From contig CBFHJA010000012.1 in NCBI GenBank assembly GCA_965656085.1, forward strand, positions 1 through 64,000: a DNA stretch of 64,000 nt, in the 5' to 3' direction. A program made the translations under genes and the position numbers. Below the pieces are notes generated by a model. It saw nothing but the letters and a program-made list of their open reading frames with translations. It was not told the DNA's origin and ran no database searches. Position 1 is the stretch's first letter; the number at the start of each line of letters is the position of its first letter. This DNA comes from Aliishimia sp965656085 (lineage in GTDB: Bacteria > Pseudomonadota > Alphaproteobacteria > Rhodobacterales > Rhodobacteraceae). Shown here piece after piece: positions 1 to 7,293 of this stretch.

Positions 1-1
1 G

Positions 2-424
2 ATCACCCCCGAGGACGCGCGCGCGGCCAAGGCGGCGGGCGCGCGCTTCGGCGTCTCCCCCGGCGCGACCGATGCGCTGCTAAAGGCGTGCGAGACCGAA
101 GACCTGCCCCTGCTGCCCGGCGCGGCCACAGCGAGCGAAGCGATGCGCCTTCTGGCGCGCGGCTATTACATGCTGAAATTCTTCCCCGCCGAGGCGGCGG
201 GCGGCGCTGCGGCACTGAAGGCCCTCGCCGCCCCCCTGCCCCAGATCACCTTCTGCCCCACCGGCGGCCTGACCCCGGCCAACGCCCCGGACTACCTCGC
301 CCTGCCGAACGTGCTCTGCGCGGGCGGAAGCTGGGTGGCCCCGAAGACCCTTCTGGAGGCCCGCGACTGGCCCGCCATCGAAACCCTGGCCCGGCAGGCC
401 GCACAGCTTGGCGCAGCCCACTAA
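2..424 (+). CDS. eda: KDPG/KHG aldolase, C-terminal part (5' end outside window)
   Basis: This is 2-dehydro-3-deoxy-phosphogluconate aldolase, which splits KDPG into pyruvate and glyceraldehyde 3-phosphate in the Entner-Doudoroff pathway. The reading frame is open from the first bases of the window, so the N-terminal third is missing. The visible 140 residues contain the Schiff-base lysine segment YYMLKFFPAEAAGG and the phosphate-binding segment FCPTGGLTPANA, both diagnostic of the family. Its stop is 7 bp from the end of the convergent aminotransferase gene. A small cytosolic TIM-barrel enzyme is expected. The family call is firm; whether it also acts on KHG or KDPGal cannot be read from this fragment. 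Confidence 0.93.
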   Translation: MTPEDARAAKAAGARFGVSPGATDALLKACETEDLPLLPGAATASEAMRLLARGYYMLKFFPAEAAGGAAALKALAAPLPQITFCPTGGLTPANAPDYLALPNVLCAGGSWVAPKTLLEARDWPAIETLARQAAQLGAAH

Positions 425-430
425 ACTGCC

Positions 431-1801
431 TCAGCCAAGCACGTCCTTCACCGCGCCCGCCAACGCCCCGGCGACCTCGTCCGCCTCCGCCCGGGTCAGG
501 CAAAACGGCGGCGCGAAGCCAAGGATATCGCCCTGCGGCATCGCCCGCGCGATCACCCCGCGCTCCACTAGCGCCGCCGCCAGACGCGGTCCGACCTTCT
601 CGCTGGCGTCGAAGAACATCCGGTTCGCCCGGTCCTGCACGAACTCCACCGCACACAGCAGCCCCTCGCCGCGCACCTCGCCCACATGGGCGTGATCGCC
701 CACCGCGTCCTGCAAGGCGGCCTTGAAATAGGCCCCGGTCTCGCCCGCGTTGTGCACGAGGTTCAACTCGTCGATGAGCTTGAGATTGGCCACGCCCGCC
801 GCCGCCCCGATGGGATGCGCCGAATAAGTCCAGCCGTGCCCGATCGGCCCGTTCTCGTCGGTGCCTTGCTCCAGCACCGCCCAGACCTTGTCGCCCACGA
901 TGCTCCCCGACAGCGGCGCATAGGCCGAGGTGAGCCCCTTGGCGATGGTGATGAGATCGGGCCGGATCCCGTAGTGCTCCGAGCCGAACATGGACCCCAG
1001 CCGCCCGAAACCGGTCACGACCTCATCGGCGATCAGCAGAATGTCGTGCTTGTCCAGCACTGCCTGAATCGCCGCCCAATATCCGGCGGGCGGCGGCACC
1101 AGCCCTCCGGTTCCGAGGGCGGGCTCCCCGATGAAGGCCGCGATGGTGTGGGCCCCTTCCTGCGCGATCAGCGCTTCGAGCTCCGCCACGCAATGCGCCA
1201 CGAAGGCCTCTTCCGACTGCCCAATATCGGCCCGGCGGAAATAATACGGCGCCTCGGTGTGCAGAACCTGCGCCAGCGGCAGATCGAACTTCTTGTGGAA
1301 CAGCTCGAGCCCAGTGAGCGAGCCTGTCATCAACCCCGAGCCGTGATAGCCGCGCCAGCGCGAGATGATCTTCTTCTTCTCGGGGCGGCCAAGGATGTTG
1401 TTGTAATACCAGACGAGCTTGATGTTGGTCTCGTTGGCATCCGACCCGCTGAGCCCGAAATACACCTTCGACATGCCCGCAGGCGCGCGGTCCAGAACCA
1501 TCTTCGCGAGCGTGATGGAGGCTTCCGTGCCGTGCCCCACATAGGCGTGGTAATAGGCAAGCTCGCGGGCTTGCGCGGCGATGGCATCGGCGATCTCAGG
1601 TCGTCCATACCCCACGTTCACACAATAGAGCCCGGCAAAAGCGTCCAGAAGCCGCGTGCCGTCGCGATCCTCGATATGACAGCCGGACCCGCCGGTGACG
1701 ATCCGATTGGGCGCGTCGCCGCGGGCGAAATCGGCCAGATGGGTGGAGGGGTGGAAGAAGTTTTCGCGATCCCACTGATCGAGTTGGTCGTTCTTGAGCA
1801 T
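431..1801 (-). CDS. class III PLP-dependent aminotransferase (omega-aminotransferase type)
   Basis: A 456-aa fold-type I aminotransferase. The cofactor-binding aspartate is in LLIADEVVTGFGRLG and the PLP lysine (about residue 288) is in ITIAKGLTSAYAPLSG. The N-terminal segment LLDAFAGLYCVNVGYG is typical of the omega-amino acid:pyruvate and putrescine-pyruvate group. It probably moves an amino group from a terminal amine or omega-amino acid to pyruvate; the substrate cannot be read from sequence. The start is supported by AGAGGTGAGCC just upstream of ATG. It converges with eda and is divergent from the EamA transporter. A link to the nearby ectoine remnant is possible, because ectoine catabolic clusters often carry an aminotransferase, but this is inference. 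Confidence 0.9.
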   Translation of the reverse strand: MLKNDQLDQWDRENFFHPSTHLADFARGDAPNRIVTGGSGCHIEDRDGTRLLDAFAGLYCVNVGYGRPEIADAIAAQARELAYYHAYVGHGTEASITLAKMVLDRAPAGMSKVYFGLSGSDANETNIKLVWYYNNILGRPEKKKIISRWRGYHGSGLMTGSLTGLELFHKKFDLPLAQVLHTEAPYYFRRADIGQSEEAFVAHCVAELEALIAQEGAHTIAAFIGEPALGTGGLVPPPAGYWAAIQAVLDKHDILLIADEVVTGFGRLGSMFGSEHYGIRPDLITIAKGLTSAYAPLSGSIVGDKVWAVLEQGTDENGPIGHGWTYSAHPIGAAAGVANLKLIDELNLVHNAGETGAYFKAALQDAVGDHAHVGEVRGEGLLCAVEFVQDRANRMFFDASEKVGPRLAAALVERGVIARAMPQGDILGFAPPFCLTRAEADEVAGALAGAVKDVLG

Positions 1802-2031
1802 GGCTCACCTCTTGTGCTCGGGGCGGGCGCGCCGCCGGTGTGGAGTGCAGGAAAGGAGCTTGGTGCGCGAGTGCCACATAGGGCCAACGGGTCTTGCTCC
1901 GTTCCGCCCAAACAGCAGCGCACAATGCCTTTATTGCTCGGGATGGGGCACCTTTAGCCCACACCGGCGCAGGATTCCAGAGCTTATGGACCTGTGCTAA
2001 AGAGACCTTGCGCGCAGAGAGAGGGGGGCGA

Positions 2032-2895
2032 GTGACCGATCATCTCAAAGGATTGCTGATCACGACTTTGGGCGTGCTTCTGGTGGTGCCCGACGCGCTC
2101 TTCGTGCGCGTGATCGACGCCGAGCCGATGGTCACCGCGTTCTGGCGCGCGCTCACGGCCGGGGCGCTGGTGCTGGTCTTCGTGCTGCTCACGCAGGGCC
2201 GCGCGGGCTTTGCGGCGGTGCGCCGCACCGGGCGCGCGGGGCTGATCTACACGGTGCTGATCGGCACCACCGCCCCCGCCTTCGTGCTGGCGGTCACACA
2301 GACCAGCGTGGCCAATGTGGTGTTTATCTTCGCCTCCATGCCGATCTTCGCCGCGCTCTTCAGCCGCGTCTTTCTCGGCGAGCCGATCCGGGCGCGCATG
2401 GTGCTGACCATGGCGGCGGTGATCTGCGGGCTGGGGATCATCGCCTATGGCTCCACCGAATCCGGCATCGCCTCGTGGAAGGGTGATCTTTGGGCGGTAT
2501 ATATCTCGGTGGCCTATGGGGCAGCGCTGACGGCGGTGCGGCAGGTGCGCGCGACCTCGATGATCCCGGCGATCCCGGTGGCGTTTCTGGGCGCGGCGTG
2601 CCTGCTGGCCGTCATCACCGCCCCGTTCGAGAGCTTCGCCGCGCAATGGCCGCTGTTTCTCGCCCATGGCGCGTTCATCGGCGCGGCGACCTGCCTGCTG
2701 GCCCTTGGGCCGCGCTATATCGGCTCGGCGGAAGTGGCGCTGCTGATCTTGCTGGAATCGGTGCTGGCCCCGCTTCTGGTCTGGGCGGTGATCGGCGAGC
2801 ATCCCGGCGCATGGGCGCTGCTGGGCGGGACGGTGGTGATCGGCGCGCTGCTGGTCTCCAACCTCTACAGCCTCAGGCGCAACCGCCCGGCCTGA
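2032..2895 (+). CDS. EamA/DMT-family transporter
   Basis: A 287-aa inner membrane protein of the drug/metabolite transporter superfamily, with about ten hydrophobic segments in two EamA repeats. Family-like features are FWRALTAGALV early, TTAPAFVLAVTQTSVANVVF at the end of the first half, and IGSAEVALLILLESVLAPLL in the second repeat. I chose the GTG at 2032, which follows a GAGAGGGGGGCG ribosome site; the frame is open further upstream but without such a site. Substrate is unknown; relatives export amino acids or metabolites. It stands alone between the divergent aminotransferase and the first GTTAAC-iteron repeat element. Confidence 0.85.
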   Translation: MTDHLKGLLITTLGVLLVVPDALFVRVIDAEPMVTAFWRALTAGALVLVFVLLTQGRAGFAAVRRTGRAGLIYTVLIGTTAPAFVLAVTQTSVANVVFIFASMPIFAALFSRVFLGEPIRARMVLTMAAVICGLGIIAYGSTESGIASWKGDLWAVYISVAYGAALTAVRQVRATSMIPAIPVAFLGAACLLAVITAPFESFAAQWPLFLAHGAFIGAATCLLALGPRYIGSAEVALLILLESVLAPLLVWAVIGEHPGAWALLGGTVVIGALLVSNLYSLRRNRPA

Positions 2896-3048
2896 CGCAT
2901 ATGGCATGTCTTGCAAGAAATGCCGGGCGCACCCGGCGGGGCAGCGTGGGGCTCTGTCGGGCCGGCAGGCGCTTTTCGTCACGCTCAAAGCGTGCCTGTG
3001 GCACGACGCAAAGCTGCCGGGAGGCCCACCACGCGCCGCGTTCAAATG

Positions 3049-3240
3049 GTTAACGCAGAGGCACCGCACGGTGCGTTAACGAGGGCCGAATCGCGGTTTT
3101 GCCATACGTTTGCCATACGCGGAGCCATACGCTTTGCCATACGCGGTGCCATACACGCCCATCCCTTGTTTTTAGGGCGTTAACCCGCGTTTCAGGGGTT
3201 TTTCGCCATTTCGGGTGTTGCGTGCGAACGCCGCGTTAAC
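3049..3240 (-). repeat. GTTAAC/GTATGGC-iteron element, copy A
   Basis: Intergenic element, read on the minus strand. GTTAAC at 3235-3240 lies 2 bp past the eutC stop, and a second GTTAAC (3179-3184) 56 bp further in is followed by CTAAAAACAAGG. Then come five GTATGGC iterons; on the plus strand GCCATAC starts at 3101, 3112, 3124, 3136 and 3148. A 32-bp palindrome-bounded tail (3049-3080) runs from one GTTAAC to another. It matches copies at 6861, 42676 and 52254. No gene is seen in the rest of the 2896-3242 gap. Confidence 0.8.
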
Positions 3241-3242
3241 CT

Positions 3243-4226
3243 TTACGCCCGGATCACCGTCCCCACCGCCTCCAGCACCGTCATCACATGGCTGGCAATC
3301 GCCGTGTCCTGCGCCCCGGTTCCCGTCAGATCGCAGATCGTGATCTGCGCCTCCGTCTGCCGTCCCGGATGCGCGCCGGTGGCGATCTCGCCGAGGTCCG
3401 GCACCCCCTCCGCCGACATCACGCCCGCCGCCAGAGCGCTGCGCAACTCCCCAAGTGTCGCGCATTGGCTGACCCGGTCCGCAACATATAGATCGGCCCG
3501 CGCCAGTGCCTGCGCCGCGATCTCGTTCTTCTCCGGCGCATCCGAGCCCATGGCGGTGATATGCAGGCCCGGATGCAACCACTCGGCCTGCAGGATCGGC
3601 GCGCGGGCGGGCGTTGTGGTCACCACCGTCTGGCTCGCCGCGACCACCTCTGCCGCATCGCTCACAGCCTGCGCCGCGACGCCCAGATCCCGCCCGATCT
3701 CGGCAGCGCAGGCCTCTGCCTTATCCGCATCCCGGCCCCAGACCAACACCCGCTCAAAAGGCCGCACCAGATGCGTCGCCCGCGCCTGCAACCGCGCCTG
3801 AAGGCCGGCCCCCAGAACCCCGAAAACCTTGGTCTCGGGCGCCAAATGACGCGCCGCCACCGCCCCGGCCGCCGCCGTACGCAGGTCCGTCAGGTACCCG
3901 TTGTCCAGCAGCACCGCATCGACGCGGCCCGTCTTGGCAGAGAACAGCACCATCAACCCGCTGAGGCTCGGCAGGCCGAGGTCGACATTGCCGAAAAAGC
4001 CGGTGCTGACCTTCACCGCGAAGCCCTCGAAGCCGGGGATATAGGCGGTCTTGATATCGACCTCGTCATGGCCGCCGGGGATCTCCATCGACAGGATCGG
4101 CGGCATCACCACCGCGCCCGAAGCCAGCGCCGCGAAGGCCCGCTCGATCACGTCCACGCAGGTCAGATCGAGCCCCACCGCCGCGCGCAGTTCGGCCTCC
4201 GTCACAACGCTCACATCATGCCCCAT
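3243..4226 (-). CDS. eutC: ornithine cyclodeaminase family protein, EutC-like (ectoine utilization)
   Basis: A 327-aa member of the ornithine cyclodeaminase/mu-crystallin family. The Rossmann nucleotide-binding loop is GVLGAGLQARLQ and the active-site arginine region is YLTDLRTAAAGA. Its 5' end overlaps the end of eutB by 11 bp, with AAAGGAAAG as ribosome site, so the two are cotranscribed and probably translationally coupled. The pair resembles EutB-EutC of ectoine/hydroxyectoine catabolism, and a doeA/eutD remnant lies just upstream on the other strand, which supports that reading. The main alternative is the related BhcD iminosuccinate reductase of the beta-hydroxyaspartate cycle, but no bhcA- or bhcC-like gene is adjacent. 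Confidence 0.82.
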   Translation of the reverse strand: MGHDVSVVTEAELRAAVGLDLTCVDVIERAFAALASGAVVMPPILSMEIPGGHDEVDIKTAYIPGFEGFAVKVSTGFFGNVDLGLPSLSGLMVLFSAKTGRVDAVLLDNGYLTDLRTAAAGAVAARHLAPETKVFGVLGAGLQARLQARATHLVRPFERVLVWGRDADKAEACAAEIGRDLGVAAQAVSDAAEVVAASQTVVTTTPARAPILQAEWLHPGLHITAMGSDAPEKNEIAAQALARADLYVADRVSQCATLGELRSALAAGVMSAEGVPDLGEIATGAHPGRQTEAQITICDLTGTGAQDTAIASHVMTVLEAVGTVIRA

Positions 4227-5223
4227 AGCGCTTTCCTTTCAACAGCTTATCGCCGAGCTGTATGTCTTCCCCGGCCATGATCCGGTGGAACATTTCCATG
4301 TCGAGATTACGTCCGGTGATCACCGTTCCGACCGGCCCGTGCAGCGCGGGCAGCTTGCCCGCCAAGGCCGCCGCGATCCCCACCACGCAGGCCCCTTCCG
4401 CCACGATCCGGTCCTCGTAGAACAGCACCTGCATCGCGTCGCGGATCTCCTCTTCGGTGACCAGAACAATGTGATCGAGATGCGTTCGGCAGAGCGGAAA
4501 ACTCAGGCGGTTCTGCAGCCCGATCCCGCCCCCGAGACTGTCCGCGAGGCTCGGCACTTCGGCGACCTCAACCGGGTGCCCGGCGGCAATCGAGGCGTGC
4601 ATGGCCGCGCCGCGATCCATCGAAATGCCGATCACCTTTATCTCCGGATTGATCGCCTTGGCCGCCACGCAAATCCCCGCCGCCAGCCCGCCGCCCGAGA
4701 GCGGCACAAGCAGCGTGCCAAGATCGGGCCGTGCCTCCAGCATCTCAAGCCCGATCGTCCCTTGGCCCGCGATCACCAGCGGATCGTCGAAGGGCGAGAT
4801 TTCCACTAACCCCTCAGCCGCTACCAGTCGTTGACTCTCGGCGAGCGCATCGTCCTGTGAGGTGCCGACAATGGCCACCTCCGCCCCCAGCGCCCGGATC
4901 CCCTCCACCTTGGCCTGCGGAACCAGTTCGGACATGCAGATCACCGCCCGGATGCCCCGCTTCGCCGCCGCATAGGCCACCCCGCGCCCGTGATTGCCCG
5001 TCGAGCAGCAGGTGACCCCGGCGGTGCCATCCGGCAGCCCCATCACCGCGTTGTAGGCCCCGCGCAGCTTGAACGCGCCGATGGGCTGCATGTTTTCAAG
5101 CTTCAGGAGGAACTCCTGCCCACAGGCCTTGCTCATGAAGGGCGAGGGCACGAACGGCGTCGCATCCGCCACCCCCCGGAGAACCCGCCGCGCGGCCAGA
5201 ATATGGGACAGGGTCAGGCTCAT
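4216..5223 (-). CDS. eutB: threonine dehydratase-like PLP enzyme, EutB-like
   Basis: A 335-aa fold-type II PLP enzyme (threonine/serine dehydratase family). The Schiff-base lysine (about residue 52) is in PIGAFKLRGAYNA, and the phosphate-binding glycine loop is SGGGLAAG. The start MSLTLSHILAARRVL at 5223 matches the family; the frame runs open further upstream but that extension is not family-like. In ectoine-degrading bacteria EutB acts with EutC on hydroxyectoine-derived intermediates. The homologous BhcB is a beta-hydroxyaspartate dehydratase and is the main alternative. It is divergent from the doeA remnant across a 135-bp gap that should hold the promoters. Confidence 0.82.
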   Translation of the reverse strand: MSLTLSHILAARRVLRGVADATPFVPSPFMSKACGQEFLLKLENMQPIGAFKLRGAYNAVMGLPDGTAGVTCCSTGNHGRGVAYAAAKRGIRAVICMSELVPQAKVEGIRALGAEVAIVGTSQDDALAESQRLVAAEGLVEISPFDDPLVIAGQGTIGLEMLEARPDLGTLLVPLSGGGLAAGICVAAKAINPEIKVIGISMDRGAAMHASIAAGHPVEVAEVPSLADSLGGGIGLQNRLSFPLCRTHLDHIVLVTEEEIRDAMQVLFYEDRIVAEGACVVGIAAALAGKLPALHGPVGTVITGRNLDMEMFHRIMAGEDIQLGDKLLKGKRYGA

Positions 5224-5358
5224 CTTGGCTCCGCTTGCGCATGAGTGTCGGTGGCATGTCGCGCGCCGCGCCGCTAGTGTCGGGAACGGCAACACATATC
5301 TGCGCAGGCTGTCAAGAATGGAGCAGTTGCCCCCAACCCGATTGCTGCAAGGACCCTC

Positions 5359-5679
5359 ATGCCCCAAGGACGCGCCCCGTTCAGTGCCGCCGAATACGAC
5401 CGCCGCGTCGCCAAGACCCGCGCCGCGATGAAGGCCGCCGGGATCGACGTGCTGTGTGTCTCCGCCCCCTCCAATCAGGCATGGCTCACGGGCTATGACG
5501 GCTGGTCTTTCTATGCGCATCAAGGGGTTATCCTCGGTCTTGACGGCGCGCCCGCGTGGTGGGGCCTATGGCGTGGGGCAGGATTGGGGCTGGAGACCAC
5601 CGAAACGATCCTGATCCGCGAGACCGGCCCGGCAGAAGCGCTTTGCAATGTGCCGCGCAAGATGTTTGTTAAGGACTGA
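5359..5679 (+). pseudogene. doeA: internally deleted ectoine hydrolase (doeA/eutD) remnant
   Basis: This 106-residue open frame reads as the two ends of ectoine hydrolase DoeA/EutD (M24 family, usually near 390-400 aa) joined in frame. Residues 1-70 contain the conserved N-terminal segment WLTGYDGWSFYAHQGVI. The last 35 residues (GLETTETILIRETGPAE, then NVPRKMFVKD) match the C-terminal end of the family. The junction falls near PAWWGLW. About 285-290 residues are missing, including the whole metal-binding pita-bread core, so the product cannot be a hydrolase. The assignment rests on remembered family sequence. Start and stop are intact, so a short protein may still be made. Confidence 0.75.
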
Positions 5680-5696
5680 CGCTGCGGGGGACGAAC

Positions 5697-6857
5697 ATGG
5701 AACAACTCGACGACACAATCGCGCTGCTGAACGAGCTGATCGCCTTTCCGACGGTCTCGGCGGACAGCAATCTCGGCCTGATCGGCAACCTCGCCACTTG
5801 GCTCGAAGAGGCCGGGGCGCGGGTCGATCTGTACCACAACGAGGACGGCACAAAGGCCAACCTTTTCGCCACGATCGGGCCGGAAGTGGATGGCGGTATC
5901 CTGCTCTCGGGCCACACGGATGTGGTTCCCGTGACCGATCAGGACTGGACCAACGACCCGTTCGACATGATCCACCGCGATGGCAAACTCTACGGGCGTG
6001 GCACCTGCGACATGAAGGGGTTCATCGCTGCCGCGGTCAGCATGGCGCCGCATTTGGCGGAGATGGTCCGGAGCCGCCCGGTGCATTTTGCCTTCACCTA
6101 TGAAGAGGAGATCGGCTGCATTGGCGCGCAGGCGCTGGTGGACTCGCTGCAGGCCAAGGGGATCAAACCCTCGGTGGCGATCATCGGCGAGCCGACGGAG
6201 ATGCGGATCATCGAGGGGCACAAGGGGTGCTGCGAATATACCACGCGTTTTGAAGGGCTTGCGGGGCATGGCTCGGCGCCCGATGCGGGGGTGAACGCGG
6301 TGGAATACGCGGTGCGCTACGTGGCGCGGCTGATGGAACTGCGCGAGGCGCTGAAGGCCCGCGCGCCGAAGGGCAGCCGCTTCGATCCGCCGTGGACGAC
6401 GATCAACACGGGCTCGGTGCATGGCGGGATTGCCCACAATGTCATCGCCGACCACGCCTCGGTGGAATGGGAGATGCGCCCGGTGCAGACGGCGGACGGG
6501 GCCTTCGTGCGCGAACACCTAAGGTCTTATGTTCATGAGATTTTATTGCCCCAGATGCAGGCGGTCTGGCCGGAGGCTCGGATCCATACGGAGGTGATGG
6601 GCGAGGTCGATGGGCTGGAGCCGACGGATGACAACGAGGCGCGGCGGATCGTGTCGGAACTGACCGGCGCGAATGACGCGGATGTGGTGGCGTTCGGCAC
6701 AGAGGCGGGGATTTTCCAGTCGCTCGGCATGGATGTCGTGGTCTGCGGGCCGGGCTCTATCGAGCAGGCGCACAAGCCTGATGAATATGTCGAAATCGAC
6801 CAGTTGGCGCGGTGTCTTGAGATGCTGGGGCGGCTGGGGAGCAAGCTGGCGGCGTGA
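5697..6857 (+). CDS. argE: acetylornithine deacetylase (M20 family)
   Basis: A 386-aa M20 metallopeptidase-fold amidohydrolase, which removes the acetyl group from N-acetylornithine in arginine synthesis. The di-metal site motifs are visible: LLSGHTDVVPV, GRGTCDMKGF, the catalytic glutamates in TYEEEIGCIGA, and IIGEPTEM. The dimerisation/lid region follows (GLAGHGSAPDAG). The length is normal for ArgE. Start ATG follows GGGGGACGAAC. It lies 17 bp after the doeA remnant, in the place where ectoine clusters carry the deacetylase DoeB; DoeB belongs to a different family (AstE/AspA-like), so this is not simply DoeB. Its stop is 3 bp before repeat copy B. Confidence 0.88.
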   Translation: MEQLDDTIALLNELIAFPTVSADSNLGLIGNLATWLEEAGARVDLYHNEDGTKANLFATIGPEVDGGILLSGHTDVVPVTDQDWTNDPFDMIHRDGKLYGRGTCDMKGFIAAAVSMAPHLAEMVRSRPVHFAFTYEEEIGCIGAQALVDSLQAKGIKPSVAIIGEPTEMRIIEGHKGCCEYTTRFEGLAGHGSAPDAGVNAVEYAVRYVARLMELREALKARAPKGSRFDPPWTTINTGSVHGGIAHNVIADHASVEWEMRPVQTADGAFVREHLRSYVHEILLPQMQAVWPEARIHTEVMGEVDGLEPTDDNEARRIVSELTGANDADVVAFGTEAGIFQSLGMDVVVCGPGSIEQAHKPDEYVEIDQLARCLEMLGRLGSKLAA

Positions 6858-6860
6858 GCG

Positions 6861-7018
6861 GTTAACGGGGCGTGCGATGCTTGGCCGCCGAAAACCGCTG
6901 ACAGCCCCGAAACGGGGGTTAACGCCATAAAAACAAGGTACATACGCCGTATGGCAAAGCGTATGGCAAAGCGTATGGCTCCGCGTATGGCAGCTGTACA
7001 TACGCACGGTGCGTTAAC
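6861..7018 (+). repeat. GTTAAC/GTATGGC-iteron element, copy B (type copy)
   Basis: A 158-bp element that starts 3 bp after the argE stop. Left end GTTAAC (6861); second GTTAAC at 6918, 57 bp on; then CCATAAAAACAAGG; four GTATGGC iterons at exact 12-bp pitch (6949, 6961, 6973, 6985); right end TGTACATACGCACGG running into GTTAAC at 7013-7018. The right 17 bases, read in reverse, are GTTAACGCACCGTGCGT and partly match the left end, as terminal inverted repeats do. The remaining bases to 7293, upstream of the RTX gene, hold no gene I can see. Confidence 0.82.
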
Positions 7019-7293
7019 CTGCCCTTTAACCTACCGCACGGTCCGCCCGCGTCAACTTTTGGGCAGGCCGGGCGCGGCGGGCCGGGTCGGCGGCACACAC
7101 GCCGCGTGCTACGGCATTGCGCGTTGACAACCTTGGCGGTGCCGATCAAGGTATTACGAATACTGGGATGGACATAACAACAAAGCCTTTTGCTGCTTCA
7201 GCCGCGCAACGCGGCACCCCCCGTAAATGACTTGTTTGGGCGCTTCCTAAGCGCGTCCGAGCCGAACAAACACATTTTGGAGAATGCGACGTC

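Noticed and set aside
686..1957. 423-codon plus-strand open frame opposite the aminotransferase
   Set aside because: Its translation is Arg/Gly/His-rich with no domain, and the minus-strand frame has clear aminotransferase motifs; it is a high-GC shadow.
3243..5223. Beta-hydroxyaspartate cycle genes bhcB/bhcD
   Set aside because: The families are homologous, but the doeA remnant is adjacent and no bhcA (class V aminotransferase) or bhcC aldolase is nearby; kept only as an alternative.
6949..6991. CRISPR-like short repeats
   Set aside because: The 12-bp iterons have only 5 bp between GTATGGC cores and no spacers of CRISPR length, and no cas genes are present.
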